From: Armigeres subalbatus
Lineage: Eukaryota > Arthropoda > Insecta > Diptera > Culicidae
Direction: 5' to 3'
Length of the DNA: 64,000 bases
NCBI RefSeq assembly: GCF_024139115.2
Contig: NC_085140.1
Location: 155,956,452 to 156,020,451 of the forward strand
The translations under genes were made by a program, and so were the position numbers. Position 1 is the stretch's first letter. Every line of letters starts with the position of its first letter. Positions 24,201 through 35,640 of the stretch are shown in pieces. The notes under the pieces were generated by a model. The model did not search any database. It was not told the DNA's origin and saw nothing but the letters and a program-made list of their open reading frames with translations.

Positions 24201-27141
24201 GTTTTCGCCAGGTGGGGCGCATTATACCGGCTTACCCTAGCAGACACGAAATACTATCACTTTGCCATAACCCTCTGCGCGTTTCGAAGGGGGAGAATGC
24301 CCCTGAAACTCGAATTACGCACATCACCCGATCCATCGTCGCTTTGATCAACCGTGTCAGTTTATCCGGCAATCCGTGTTCGTGAATTAGCTGCTATAGC
24401 TGGTCTCGATCGATTGTATCATATGCGGCTTTGAAGTCGATGAATAGATGATGTGTGGGCACATGTATTCGCGGCATTTCTGCAGTACTTGGCGAATGGC
24501 GAACACCTGGTCCGTGGTGGAGTGTTCGGCCATAAAACCGGCTGGTACTGCCCCACGAACTCCCTTGCAGTTGGTGTTAGTCGACGGCATAAAATTTGGG
24601 AGAGTACCTTGTAGGCGGCGTTCAGCAATGCGATTGCGCGGTAGTTGCTACAATCCAGCATAGCGCTTTTTTGAAGATGGGACACACGATACCTTCCATT
24701 CACTCTTGCGGCAGAACCTCGTCCTCCCAAACCTTGGTAATTACCCAGTGCAGCGCTCTAGCCAGTACCTCACCACCATGTTTAAACACCTCTCCTGGTA
24801 GTTGGTCAACTCCAGGGGCTTTGTTATTTTTCAGCCGGCTGATCTCCTCCTGGATTTCCTGGAGATTCGGAGCCGGAAGTCGCGTGTCCTGCGCGCGTGC
24901 CCCTCATTATCATACCGCCACCGTTGTCTGCCACGTAGCCATTCAGGTGCTCTTCGTTGTGCTGCCGCCACCTTTGGATCACCTCACGCTCGTTTGTAAG
25001 AAGGTTCCCGTTTCTGTCCTCACACTTAGCGGGTTGTGGCACGTTGCCCTTACGTGAACGGTTTAACTTTTCATAGAACTTTCGTGCGTTATTAGCGCGG
25101 TATAGTTCCTCCGTCTCTTCACGGTCTCGATCTTCCTGCTGGCGCTTTTTCTTCCGAAAATCGAGTTTTGTCTGTTCCGGGCCCGTTTGTATCGTGCCTC
25201 GTTCGCCCTCATGCGGTGTTGCAGCAATCTCGCCCATGCTGCATTCTTCTCCTCAACTAACTGCTCACTTTTGCCGTCATACCAGTCGTTTCTCTAATCC
25301 GGGGGCACCGTGCCTAGTGTAGCGGCTGCGGTGCTTCCCATGGCCATGGCGGATCGAATATCTGCAATACTGCAACAAGGTAGTGGTCGGATTCAATATT
25401 CGTACTGCGGTAAGTGCGTACGTTCGTGATGTCGGAGAAGAATTTACCGAATACAACCATGCGTGTTTGTTTTATAAAAACATTTCTATCGGTATGCTTA
25501 TCAACATTCACCACATGCTTTTACAAAAAAAAAAACAAATAATTCTATATGATGTTACAAGTTCAAGTTACAAGAGTTTTCAATTTAATTATAACGTACA
25601 AAAGGAAAAAGAGAATTCTAGCTTTCTCTCTTTCCTATTGTACGTAATAATTCAATTCTCAATCTTATCTTAGCAATAGAAGTGGTTCCAACTACAATTC
25701 GTAATTAGGTAGCTTCAACTGAATAGTTCAGTGGTGTAATAAGTTACACTTTCAGTTGAAATGAACTACGTTTGGAAAACTTTCCCATTCTTTTATTGAA
25801 AATTGTTGAAACATGCGTGGGTTTAAATTGCAAACACAAAATGTGACTCAATAGATATCTATGATGAAACTAGGTTACCTAAAAAAATATAACAGGTGAT
25901 TATCACAATTTAAATTAATTTAGAAAATATTCAATGCCTTGTGTTCAAAAACAAAAAAACATGATGTTTTAGAGGAGACGCGGCCTCCAACATACTAGAA
26001 AAGGGTGGGGTAGAGTAGGTTTCGGGTGTGGCCAATTTTGTATTTCACAGATTCACCAGAAGTTTATTCGTGAGAAATCATGAAGAAGGGCTGTCGCATG
26101 ACTTGTTTTGGCCTAGAAACTAAAACGTCCTCTGGTACAGCCTCCCCGGGACATCTGGAGACAACCTAGAGACACTCACAAGTACTTCAAATATTTTGAA
26201 AAATTACTAAAAGGTACAACCGTATTCGTGAGGCGCATTCGAGGATGGAGAGATGCGGCTTCGAAACGTGTATTGTGGCGTCAAATTGTTGATTCAGTGT
26301 TATCTGTTTAGATGTTAACTAAATAAATAAATAATACAACCGTATTTAGAGCAGCTTTGTAATTATGCAATGTTTGTGAAAAGAGTTCCAAATAAAAGAA
26401 AGTTTTCATCGAAATTCCCCAAACGTTAAATCGTAGGATTTCCAAAAAAACTGGAATAGTTCCTGATCTAACCAGGGGCCTCATTGCGCATTTTGATTCG
26501 ACAGCACTTTCCTACGGCAGCTTAAATGATTTGCTCGTTTCGAGTCGAGATGCACATGGCCATGTCCAGAATCTGGACATCACTCTAAGTGGAATCGAAA
26601 CTAGAATACAAACTGAACCTTGTTTCAAAATTTCACACCGTTCGGTTGAAAGCAAACAGCGTTATGATATTTGCATTTTCAAAATTTGCCTTCCGGAAGA
26701 GTTTGGCCTTGTGGGGGTTAATATTAACACCATTCAGTACTGCTAGAATTATAGCTCTCAATAACAAAAGAAGGTAAATATATGCGTGATAAAGAACGAT
26801 AAGATAGCAAAACAATTATTACAGAATGATGCACTAGCTAACATTGCACTCACCTTGGCCTGTTTCATCCACTTATCACTCTGAGAAAGGGTCAAGTGCT
26901 TCCCATCAGATTTGGTGTCTCCAAACTTTGAAAATGCTTTGAATTGCTCTTTGAAGGCGGCCGTTGAAACAGGTGCCACCTTGGGCGTACCATTCTCCTC
27001 TTTCTTTGTAGCTCCTGTACAGGCAGCTCCATCGGATGTCGCCGGTTTTGCAGCGTCTTCATTCGATTCCAGTGCCATTTGAGCTACTTCCACAGCAACT
27101 TTGTCAACCTGATCAGAACCATTCTGTTTATCGTCGGACAT
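18089..27141 (-). CDS. Tubulin polymerization-promoting protein (TPPP/p25-alpha family), ringmaker-like
   Basis: Complete three-exon coding region on the minus strand: 27141-26854, 18527-18342 and 18271-18089, all junctions in phase 0, predicted 218 aa. Family knowledge: TPPP proteins bind tubulin and bundle microtubules; the Drosophila member ringmaker acts in axons. The N-terminal about 50 residues are low-complexity and charged, and the p25-alpha domain starts near [13 protein letters not shown]. The diagnostic C-terminal block [18 protein letters not shown] is present, followed by [15 protein letters not shown] and a stop. The start is the ATG at 27141, just downstream of an ATTCAAG acceptor, implying an upstream non-coding exon. 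The 8.3-kb intron holds many transposons, none touching an exon. The gene looks intact. Confidence 0.95.
18342..18527 (-). CDS. TPPP coding exon 2 (central p25-alpha domain)
   Basis: The acceptor TATTGCAG precedes 18527 and the donor GTGAGT follows 18342. It encodes 62 residues from [17 protein letters not shown] through [13 protein letters not shown] to APGIHNAT. This is the core of the domain, in phase 0 on both sides. Confidence 0.95.
18823..19705. mobile_element. MITE with about 200-270-bp imperfect terminal inverted repeats
   Basis: The left arm (18823 to about 19095) and right arm (about 19490-19705) are inverse copies. Shared blocks include CACAGC(A/G)GCTAAAATCGT, TTTAATAGTACCTTT, ATTTTATCAGTAAGT and CAGGAGAACTTTT. 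There is no transposase. It lies in the large TPPP intron, about 0.3 kb from exon 2. Confidence 0.82.
20193..20635 (+). repeat. Interspersed repeat starting ACTAGCTTTATGTACCCGGC, copy 2
   Basis: It is closely similar to 16866-17270. It ends with ACACAAACATACAAACATTGAG and TTTTATATAT, where a palindromic MITE is inserted. Confidence 0.75.
20636..20884. mobile_element. Nearly full-length palindromic MITE, 249 bp
   Basis: The ends TATATATCTCGGGTACTTAT and its inverse (with one change) delimit the element. Similarity between the halves continues to the GCACTCC(T/C)ACGCAAACCA blocks near the centre, so the strand can fold almost end to end. It sits exactly at the junction of two related repeat units. 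Confidence 0.82.
20892..22025 (+). repeat. Interspersed repeat with an internal tandem array
   Basis: It starts TAGCTATATGTATTCGGCTTTGC. From about 21030 to 21975 at least six diverged units of roughly 130-160 bp follow each other. Each has a C-rich stretch (CCCTCCC), then GTGTACCAAATTTGGTTGAAATCGG, then a GTTACACTGAATTGCTCGTTTT-type segment (the motifs are abbreviated and variable). It ends with ACATACATACATAGATTG and TTTTATATATATAGAT. The family is not named with confidence. Confidence 0.72.
22604..25465 (-). mobile_element. RTE-clade retrotransposon, interrupted and inactive
   Basis: Read on the minus strand, the 5' end starts in the endonuclease C-terminus ([13 protein letters not shown] then ESDHYLVAV at about 25450-25370). 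It runs through a linker rich in [18 protein letters not shown] pieces ([19 protein letters not shown] near 24620, [11 protein letters not shown] near 23390, [16 protein letters not shown] near 23300) and the C-terminal block ([14 protein letters not shown] near 22850). It ends in an A/T tail at 22604. The upstream endonuclease is missing and frames are broken. An 820-bp DNA element interrupts it at 23418-24237. It lies in the TPPP intron. Confidence 0.88.
23416..24239. mobile_element. TA-flanked non-autonomous DNA transposon inserted in the RTE
   Basis: TA at 23416-23417 and 24238-24239 flanks an 820-bp element with ends GGGTAAGACGGTATAATATG and the inverse CGCATTATACCGGCTTACCC. The other RTE copy at about 45.29 kb shows the empty site (TTAAATAGCAGACACG), which fixes both boundaries. 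A TA target suggests a Tc1/mariner-type origin. No transposase frame is present. Confidence 0.9.
25466..26214. other. TPPP intron sequence; no gene seen
   Basis: AT-rich intron sequence. Short plus-strand frames have no recognisable domain. Nothing further can be supported. Confidence 0.4.
26215..26346 (+). mobile_element. 108-bp LINE 3' end with 12-bp TSD
   Basis: TACAACCGTATT is present at 26215-26226 and 26335-26346. The insert encodes a short C-terminal tail ([19 protein letters not shown]) with a stop, then ends in a TAAA microsatellite. That is the form of a heavily 5'-truncated LINE. It lies about 0.5 kb from TPPP coding exon 1. Confidence 0.8.
26854..27141 (-). CDS. TPPP coding exon 1 (start and N-terminal region)
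   Basis: It encodes 96 residues from ATG at 27141 to the donor AAG/GTGAGT at 26854. The first about 45 residues are charged and low in complexity, as expected for the disordered N-terminus. The p25-alpha domain begins in the second half ([16 protein letters not shown]). The context ATCATC-ATG and an upstream acceptor support this start. Confidence 0.94.
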
Positions 27142-28200
27142 GATGATGGACCTTGAATTAAATGAAACACAGTTTTAGTCTTGTTCAATAATCACGAGTA
27201 AAATTATAAAATGTTTTTCAAATCATCACTAACCGATGCACTGCGACATGAGAGTACATATTTCGCTTGCTCAGCAATCAACACAAAATTCAGAGCTCAA
27301 ATAACGCCCCGTGGTGCGATAGTCTATATCGACGTTCGAAAAGATGTTTTACGACAAGTACGTGAGACGAACTTGAAATCTTAGCGCTTAGTCTCTATTG
27401 TCAATAAGATCGTCATCACTCAAACATGAGATCATACATAAATATATTCTGTTTGATTTGGCTTATTTCTCCGCGGGTGCTAATTTGAAGTCGATTGGCG
27501 GACTTTTGGAAAATGCCACAGCAGTAGACTAAGTTCAATGGAGATGCCTGAGTAGACGCAAGCGACACAGAACGCAAACTGATAACAAAATATTCAGTTA
27601 GGAAGAAATTTCGCCTAACGAAAAACAAACCTTTATCACCAATGTTGCAACGTCATAAACATATATGGGATTCCGTAATTAAGCATTATAGGGGGGCAGT
27701 CGGCAAACACTAACGCAATAATAACAGCTATTTCTATGATGATGGGAGAAACTGACTAGAGTAAAATGTATCACGTTAAGATATTGAGTTTCATTCCATG
27801 TTTTAAAGCTAATGAGATATATCTTATAGGTATGTAACTATTGATGCGCGTAACTGAACCGCATCGACATATTAAACCGCATATTGTGTTTTCGTTTATC
27901 ATGCAATCTGTATACCCTTTGGGACCAATTTATCACGGAAGGAGAGCAACTATGTTCGTAATTAATACAACATAGCGAACGACGGTAACTGCATTCTCCC
28001 AGAAAGGTTTTATTGATGTTTGCTCCTGTGTTATGCACTCAGATGCTTGGAATCGACAGTCCCACTGACCGCCAATAATAATCAGAGCGGACTCTTCTAT
28101 GTGTTAAAACCAGCAAAAGTCAAAGAAATTTATGTGACCGAGCATATTTTAAGCGAATTTCTTTAAAAAGACCACCACAAAAATAGTTGCAATAGTGTAG
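27142..28200. other. TPPP 5' region; possible non-coding first exon
   Basis: On the minus strand, an acceptor (TTCAAG) lies directly before the ATG, and a CATCG/GTTAGT donor-like site occurs at about 27235. A 5' UTR exon would therefore lie at about 27236-27350. No promoter motif is clear enough to call. The rest has no gene I can support. Confidence 0.45.
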
Positions 28201-28454
28201 GGGCCCTCCTTAGCCGTGCGGTAAGGCGCGCCATGCTGAGGGTAGCTGAGTTTGATTCTCGGCGCCGGTCTAGACAATTTTCAATTTGGAAATTGTCTCG
28301 ACTTCCCTGGACATAAAAGAATCATCGTGTTAGCCTCATGATATACGAATGCAAAAATGGTAACTTGGCTTAGGAACCTCACAGTTAATAACTGTAGAAG
28401 TGCTTAATGAACACTAAGCTGCGAGGCTACTCTATGTCTATCCCAGTGTGGGGA
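28201..28454 (+). mobile_element. Feilai-like tRNA-derived SINE, diverged copy
   Basis: It begins GGGCCCTCCTTAGCCGTGCG and continues with the family blocks AATTGTCTCGACTTCCCTGG, ATCATCGTGTTAGCC and CTAAGCTGCGAGGC. Part of the tRNA-like head is deleted between GGCGCGC and CATGCTGAGG. I recognise the family as Feilai from Aedes; the name is from memory. Confidence 0.78.
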
Positions 28455-30449
28455 TTTTTTTCAAAGGCCTTTCTTCATACTGATTCAAGAAATTTACTCC
28501 TGGTAATATAATTCATTAGTTATGGCTTATGAGCATGCTTTGGGGGACTCAACTCTTTAGTAAAAAACAGATAAACCCTGCTTATAGTAAATAGTGCATG
28601 ACACGACCCTTAACTATTATTCCAACAGAACTTCAGAAAGAAGTCAGTTCCTCACTATGTATGTACCATATTTTAATTATTCTTCTGGTAGCTGACCAAC
28701 CCTATGGGCTTTGTGTTTCTTTTCGTGTTAAGAAATGTAAAAAATATTACAGCCATTGGAATAGCTGTATTTTTCGGCCATAACAACCATGCTATGCATT
28801 CGTGCATTTGGAACTTTCAATTCTATCTTTGCAACGGAATGTTATATCCAATCGATTGGATAAAATCTAATAAAATAATCTTGTAAATTATTTACTACAA
28901 ACTACGATAAAATGTGTCTAAATAAATTACACATTTTACATAACATCACTTCATCGAAACGAATCGAGGTTTTATTTCCATTGAAAAATGAAGTGTCATG
29001 ATTGAACAAATTAAAGATAACTAAACGATTATTGAAAGCACCAGAAAAAAAACCTATTGATTTCGGGAACGCCTTAATCTCCTCTGAGGTATATGTCTAC
29101 CTACATTTACCACAGACTAATGTGATGACTGCATCATTATATGGTTTATTCATGAAGCTTATGACTAACAAATTTAGATATTACGCAAGTCAATGATGTG
29201 TGGCTATCACCAAATATATTATATTAATATAGTATTAATATAGCATATTTGCTATCACTCAGTCTGAACGGCGTCGGATAAAGTCAAAATTACTTCTGTT
29301 ATGAATAGAAGCAACGGGGTACGTGTTAATGAGTAATCATTGAGTATAGTAAAAACATACTATATAGGGGAACGGTCCGGCATTTCATCTCATAGCCCCT
29401 TTTTCATCCCATCAAAAACAAAGCAATGAAAAGGAATTTGATTTATTTTTCATTTTTATGATTTTTTCCGCATTGGGCAGGCAAGTTAGCAAAAAGAAGC
29501 GACGAGATTGGTGCTGTATTTCTTTGTTTTACGATGAGATGAATATATGTTCAGTGAGATGGAAAACGGGGCAGTTCTCATACTTAGTAAGTTTCAAAGA
29601 AGAAAAATATATTTCCTACATATTTCTGCCCTTTTATAAAATTCTCAGTTATACTAACTCATTGTAACGTTTAATGATGAAAGAGAGTTTTTTTTAGAAT
29701 AAAACTATCTTAATATAAATTAAAATTTGTAATTGCTTAAATATCGAGACCACTAAGTCCACTGATTTTATTCATCTGCCTTGACGGAGGCTTGTAATAC
29801 ACGAGGGTTTTGAAAACATTCCTTAAATCTATTGACGAACTAAAATTCACGCAGCTGGTTCGAATACTAGCAACGATATTTCTCGTAACAGATTATGGTA
29901 GATTTTAAAATAATGAAATTGTTTCCATTTACAGTCTATACTAGTCTATGCAGTAAAAAAGGCGTATTATTATAACTTTAGATGGCTGTTATCCGATAAA
30001 GCTATTCAGACCAACCCGATTGAAACATAGTAACCCAGGTTTTGCATAAAGAGTTTGATCGGCACCTTGAATGTCAATATCATTGTTTTGGTTTCCATAT
30101 CTCACGTTTGCATGTTGATCACAAGATTTCTAGCGCCATTAGCAACCTAAAACTTATGCATCAACGGTTTATGCTGAGAATGTAACCCCAGCTGACAATA
30201 TCTAACTTTATTTTATGATATCAGAATGTTAAACACCTCGAAAGTATTTTAAAAATAAAACACTTTTTTAAAACTCAATGACCTGTGAATAAGACGTATA
30301 TTGCTCAAAAATGCTATCTGACCAAGTATCTGACTCTTGTTGTATGTTGTATGAGCCATATTCCAGTAGAAATTGATGGCGCAGTGGAAGTGGAATATAT
30401 ACAGAAGTAGAAAAAAATGAATAAAATAAAAACACCCCCGAAAAAAAAA
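28455..30449. other. No gene seen
   Basis: AT-rich intergenic sequence. Short open frames have no recognisable motif. Confidence 0.4.
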
Positions 30450-31000
30450 GAAATTGCCAATAAAAAAATCATGGTATGAGCAATAAATAAATATAAAATT
30501 TCCACAAATAATGCAAAATTTCCATAATAAACATTTGAGAATTTCCAAAAAAAAAATTGCACTTTTAAAAGGAAAAATTGTTACCATAAAAAAAAATCCA
30601 AAAAGAAATCAAAATGTTCTATGGAAAAATATAAAAAAAAACAAAAATAAATCAATATTAGCAATTAAAAATTACAAAATTTCCAACAAAATAATTTTTT
30701 TTCCTCATAAAATATAAAAACTTTCCACGAAAAAACTATAAAGGGCAATAAAAATATGAAAATTTTCATAAAGAAATAATAAAAGCAATATAACTTAGCA
30801 TTTTTCTATAAATGATCCCTTTATTAAATGTTGAAAGTTCATGGAAAATGTTATCAATTTTTATTGTTTTTTGGATTTTTAGGGTTTTATTGCTTTTACT
30901 GATTGTATTGTGTAGATTTTGTATTGTTTGTGGAAGTTTTTTATTTTTATTTATTGCTCATACCCTGATTCCTAATTGGCAATTTCCTATATTTAAAAAA
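30450..31000. repeat. A-rich imperfect inverted repeat (fold-back)
   Basis: The block AAATTGCCAAT... GGTATGAGCAATAAATAAA ... TTCCACAAA at about 30450-30515 recurs inverted at about 30930-30995. The sequence between is an A-rich tract with repeated TTTCCA(T/A)AA and GCAATAAAA motifs. It may be a degraded MITE whose centre expanded as low-complexity DNA. Confidence 0.6.
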
Positions 31001-31069
31001 AAAAATCTAACTCTCCATGGAAATTTAATTTTGCTGCCGAGAAAAATCGACCAGTTTACAAGGTCACTA

Positions 31070-31212
31070 GAGATGGTCGGGTTTCACATTTTGTCAACCC
31101 GAACCCGATTTATAAATTCTTTTCAAACCCGGACCTGACCCGAACCCGGAATAAAAAATCTTATCAAACCCGAACCCGACCCGTATCCGACAATTTTTGC
31201 AGTCCTAAACCC
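31070..31212. repeat. AACCCGA/ACCCG-rich short repeat block
   Basis: The hexamer-like unit ACCCGA occurs many times (AACCCGAACCCGA, GACCCGAACCCGG, AACCCGAACCCGACCCG) in about 140 bp. The region separates the A-rich fold-back from a LINE fragment. It is not a telomere array because spacing is irregular. Confidence 0.6.
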
Positions 31213-31215
31213 GAG

Positions 31216-31860
31216 TCCTAAAGCCCCAGAGGTCGATCGTATATCAGCCGAGACTGACCCCATGACATCCGCTCAACTTCTGCATTGTTTGTTCCGTAAT
31301 ATCTGGGACACCGCACCTTTCCCGGTCAGCTGGATGCAAGGAATCTTATAGTGAAGGTACCCAGAAAGGGCGACCTGACTGTAAGCGATAACTGGCGAGG
31401 CATTATGTTGCTGTGCACCGTTCACAAAGTTCTATGCAAAGTTATCCTTGCCCGGATTCAGGAGAAGATTGGTGCGACTCTTCGGCGACAGGAGGCCGAA
31501 TTCCGTGCCGGAAGATCCTGTGTTGACCATACTGTCATCTCATCCTGTCCCTCTCATTCTGGAGCAGGTCAACGAATTCCAAGAGTCCCTTTACTTGGTT
31601 TTCATTGACTACGAAAACAAATTTTGACTGTCTCAATCACGAGAATATGTGGGGCGCCCTGAGACGCAAGGAGGTTCCTGAGAAAATCATCGGCCTTATC
31701 GAGGCACAGTACAAGGGTTTCTCGTGTAGAGTGCTGCACATATCACCGTTATTGTTCATCATCGTGGCCTTACAACTGGATCACAACCAACGAGCACCAT
31801 CGTCGTCTACAGAGGCGGATAGCAACAGAAATTCGGATCCGGAGGTGTAAGAACTCATAA
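31216..31860 (+). pseudogene. Non-LTR reverse transcriptase fragment (same family as 13.9-16.8 kb)
   Basis: Plus-strand pieces encode the fingers and palm of a LINE reverse transcriptase: KVPRKGDLTVSDNWRGIMLL, HKVLCKVILARIQEKIG, RAGRSCVDHT and ALRRKEVPEKIIGLIEAQYK. The frame breaks twice. The sequence then jumps from the SPLLF region straight to a C-terminal segment, so the catalytic FADD-type part is deleted. It ends with GTAAGTAAGTAAG. Confidence 0.82.
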
Positions 31861-32214
31861 GTAAGTAAGTAAGAGAAAGATAGGCCAATCTATCAGAGGT
31901 CCCGAGCGACTTTTTTTCTCTCTCTAAAACGTAACTGTTTAGTTGGAAAACCATCGATTATTTACCACGTCTCTATTAAATGAGAATCCTTGATTTTTTT
32001 CTTCTAACTATCGGGTAAAAACTAAGGGCGAATCGATTATTGTCAAGTTATATTCTAAATTACTTGTTTATTGAAGCTCAAGCGTTGAAGTGTATAACAC
32101 AGCCGTACTCGATATATTTATGTCATCCTCTGCAAACAGCTAAGAAAGGCTTGGATGGAGATTATGCTCTTTCTTATGATTATCGTAATCTTATGCACAT
32201 ATGTGAGCTGCAAA

Positions 32215-35200
32215 ATGGTGGGTTGACGTCAAAGAAGGAGCGCCCAACAGAGCTCTGGTCCCCACAAGTTCTTATCTCACGCTGCCACGGGTCGTCCGAT
32301 GACAAAATACCGCCAGCTAAGGGTTGTGTACTTAGCTGGTAGTGCAGCCTGGGCACTTCTGACATCAGCTAGAGTGAGAAGGTACGTCTCGAGCGTCTGT
32401 TCACCGGGAGGTGCGGCTCAAACAGCGTCTTTCTGGTACCCAGCGGCTGAGAAATGAAATGCTGTATCGCGTCAGCTATACCTAAGGTGGCAGTCCCACC
32501 AGCGCGATGTAGGTAACGCGACCCCGGTAAGGTAGCTTACTGAAGACTCTCAAATACCACGAAAAATGGAGATAGAAGAAAAAGAGAACGTTTTTTTTGG
32601 CAACCGAAATAAGGACTATGATTGGAAACTCGGTACCTGGAATGTCAGGAACCTAAATGAACCTGGACGAGTGAGCCTTCTGGCTCGCGAACTGCAAAAG
32701 GTTGGAGTGAACGTGGCCGCTATTCAAGAAGTCCGCTGGCCCAGATCCGGAGAACGTGAATTTCGAGCCGTGGACCCCACGACCAACACTACATTCAAGT
32801 ATAACATCTATCACAGCGGCGGCGAAAAAGCAGAGCATGAAGTTGGTTTCGTAGGGATGGGCAAGCAGATGAAGCGAGTGATGCGGTGGAAACCCATTAG
32901 CGAACGAATCTGTATGTTGACGATACGGGGCAAATTCTTCAATTACAGCCTAATCAATGCTTACGCACCGACAAACGATAAATCCGACGACGTGAAGGAC
33001 ACGTTTTATGAATGTCTTGATACAGCCTATGGAGAGTAGGGAGAGCCTTCACTCCGCTACCAATGACAACGGCCTACGGAAGTAAATTTCGCTGCTGCCA
33101 GAGGGGTGGCCATCAGTAGCACCTACTTTTCACGAAAGAACATCCGAAAGCACACCTGGAGACACCCAAACGGTGAAACTTGCAACCAGATAGACCATGT
33201 TCTGGTGGATGGGCGCCATTTCTCGGATGTTATCGACTCTGATCACTACCTCGTTGTCAGTAAAATTCGATCACGGTTGTCAATTATATAGAACGAATTA
33301 TCACAGCAAATGTTGCGTTACAATATCCAGCGATTGTCGGCGGAAGGAGTATCGACTGAGTACCGCCAGAAGCTCGACGAACGGATAAGTGCAATCAACG
33401 TTAGCGACAACATCAACGATCTATGGGAGTCGATCCATGGAGCGGTGTGGAGTGTCAGAGAGTGACAGACAAGAAGAACGTTGCCAGAAGCCGGATGTTG
33501 GTGTCGGGTACCCAATCGAATAGCGATCGGTACAAGGAAGCAAGAACAGCCGAAAAACGAACCCACCGCAGGAAAAAAAAAGAGTACGAAGAACAAGTTA
33601 TTAGTGAGGCACAGGAAAAAATGGAGCAGAACGATATGCGGAGGTTTTATGAGTCTGTCAATGCAACGACCAACAAGAGAATTTTCTGACAGATAAAACC
33701 GAAGGGGCTGGCAGGTGAAAGCAACACTTCGAGACTTTGTTGAATAGTGGAAGTGACGGTGCATCGGTGAACAGAATAAATATTAGCGACGATGGACAAG
33801 CTGTGGAGTCACCTATGTAGTATTCATAGTTAATGTTATATTGGTTAAACAAAAAAATGTAATATATAAAATTGGGGTGATTGTATAGTTTAAGATACAG
33901 ACTCATTTAATAAAAAATATATGTTTCGTAAGCCCCAATGTTCCCTAAAATATCTTCTTGAGTATGAGTGACATCGTAGCATGCGACGTTGATTGCTCGT
34001 TCGACAGGAGTTTTACCTTCAGTTTATTGACTATTTTAGAGACGGAATGTCGCACCGCTATTCAATGGCGGATTCGTCCAACCATTTCGGCTGGGATACG
34101 ACAACCTACACTAGATGAGGTTAAAAAAGATTTTAAAGAGCTGAAAAACAATAAGGCTGCGGGGAAGGACCAGCTTCTGGCTGAACTTCTCAAACATTGC
34201 AGTGAGCAGCTTTATGAAGCTCTGCACCATATTATGTCGCAAATATGGGAAGACGAGGAAATGCCTGCTAGCTGGTTGGACGGCCTCATTTGCCCTCTCT
34301 TTAATAAAGGGCACAGACTGGAGTGAGCGAGGAATAACCCTCCTTAATTCGGCGTACAAAATTATGTCCCGTATTCTGTTCAACAGATTGAGACCGCTTG
34401 AAGAGCCCTTCGTCGGCGAATACCAAGCAGGTTTTCATGAGGACCGATCAACAACGGATCAAATGTTTACCCTGAGACAAATCCTTGATCAATTCCGGGA
34501 GTACAACTTGCAGACACATCATCTGTTTATTGATTTCAAGGCGGCGTACGATTCAGTGAAACGGGATGAATTATGGCAAATTATGCTTGAACATGGTTTT
34601 CCGGCGAAACTGATACGGCTGATTCGTATAACGTTGGACGGATCGAATGTAAGGGTGTAAGGGTTGTGAATAAAATATCGACGTCATTTGCTACCTTAGA
34701 TGGATTAAAGCAGGGTGGTGCACTCTCGAATCTACTGCTCAATATAGCGCTCGAGGGAGCGATTAGGAGAGCTGGTGTGCAAATAAGCGGTACCATTATC
34801 ATAAGGTCGCATATGCTCCTGGGATTTGCGGATGATATCGATATTATCGGGATTGATCGCCGTGCCGTGGAAGAGGCTTTTGTGCCTTTTAAGAGGGAGA
34901 CAGAGAGGATTGGACTCACGATCAATACCAGCAAAACGAAGTACATGGTCGCTGGCAATCAACGTGGGTTTATTAGTGGTGATGGCAGCGAAATGGTGCT
35001 GGATGGGGAAAAATTTGAAGTGTTAGAAGAATTTGTGTATCTTGGAACATTAGTGGTGTGCGATAATGAGGTTACCCGCGAGGTGAAAAGGCGTATTGCA
35101 GCTGCAAATAGGGCTGGATATTATTCAGCTTATACAACACGGCAGACTACGGTGGGCTGGTCACGTTGTTCGTATGCCAGAAGAACGTCAAGCGAAGATA

Positions 35201-35410
35201 ATATTTAATAGAGAGAAGATAATATTTAATGGTCGGAGACTTCGTGGAAGGCCGCGTACACGATGGCTTTTTGCAGTTGAAAAGGACCTGAGGGCGCTCA
35301 ATGTTCATGGCGACTGGAAGCTATTGGCCCAGGATCGAGTCCAGTGGAGAAGGATACTCCATTCGGCGTAGGTTCATCGAAGAGCTGTAGCCCATCAAGT
35401 ATCAAGTAAG
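32215..35410 (+). mobile_element. RTE-clade retrotransposon, near full length but inactive, split by a solo LTR
   Basis: The 5' UTR-like leader at about 32215-32565 is followed by an APE-type endonuclease frame at 32566-33039 (GTWNVRNLNEPGR, VNVAAIQEVRWP). It resumes at 33106-33291 with NQIDHVLVDGRHF and DSDHYLVV. The linker and RT follow: [57 protein letters not shown], and the catalytic GFADDIDIIG at about 34820. The C-terminal block is [15 protein letters not shown]. Frameshifts at about 33040, 34330 and 35130, and an LTR at 33816-34103, inactivate it. The tail is ATCAAGTAAGTA-like at about 35400. Confidence 0.88.
33811..34108. mobile_element. Solo LTR (288 bp) with 5-bp TSD inside the RTE
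   Basis: ACCTA is duplicated at 33811-33815 and 34104-34108. The insert at 33816-34103 starts TGTAGTATTC, ends GATACGACA, and contains an AATAAA at about 33910. Removing it plus one ACCTA restores the RTE reading through VESP-TLDEVKK. TGT/ACA ends and a 5-bp duplication fit an LTR left by recombination. The family is not assigned. Confidence 0.85.
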
Positions 35411-35555
35411 TATGCACATATGTATACACTCAATTTCTTTTCCGACAAATGCCAAAAATGAAACTTTTTATGTGAATGAATAAGTTGAACTGGCGTCGCA
35501 AAATCATTCAGAACGATTGATCATGTTTCACAATAAATTACTATAGTAATATAAG

Positions 35556-35640
35556 GGCCTTCCTTAGCCATGCAGTGAGATGTGCGTCTACAAAGCAACA
35601 CCATGCTGAAGGTGCCTGGAAATGGCTAACTAATGGTATA
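35556..35640 (+). mobile_element. Feilai-like SINE head, truncated
   Basis: GGGCCTTCCTTAGCCATGCAG through CCATGCTGAAGGTG is a mutated copy of the tRNA-like head. The SINE body is missing. Confidence 0.6.

Noticed and set aside
31070..31212. Telomere-like repeat
   Set aside because: Units are irregular, and the block is short and internal, without a run of identical units.
33106..35208. Reverse transcriptase as a host, telomerase or retron-type gene
   Set aside because: Motifs, the endonuclease partner, the C-terminal block and multicopy occurrence identify an ordinary RTE-clade retrotransposon.
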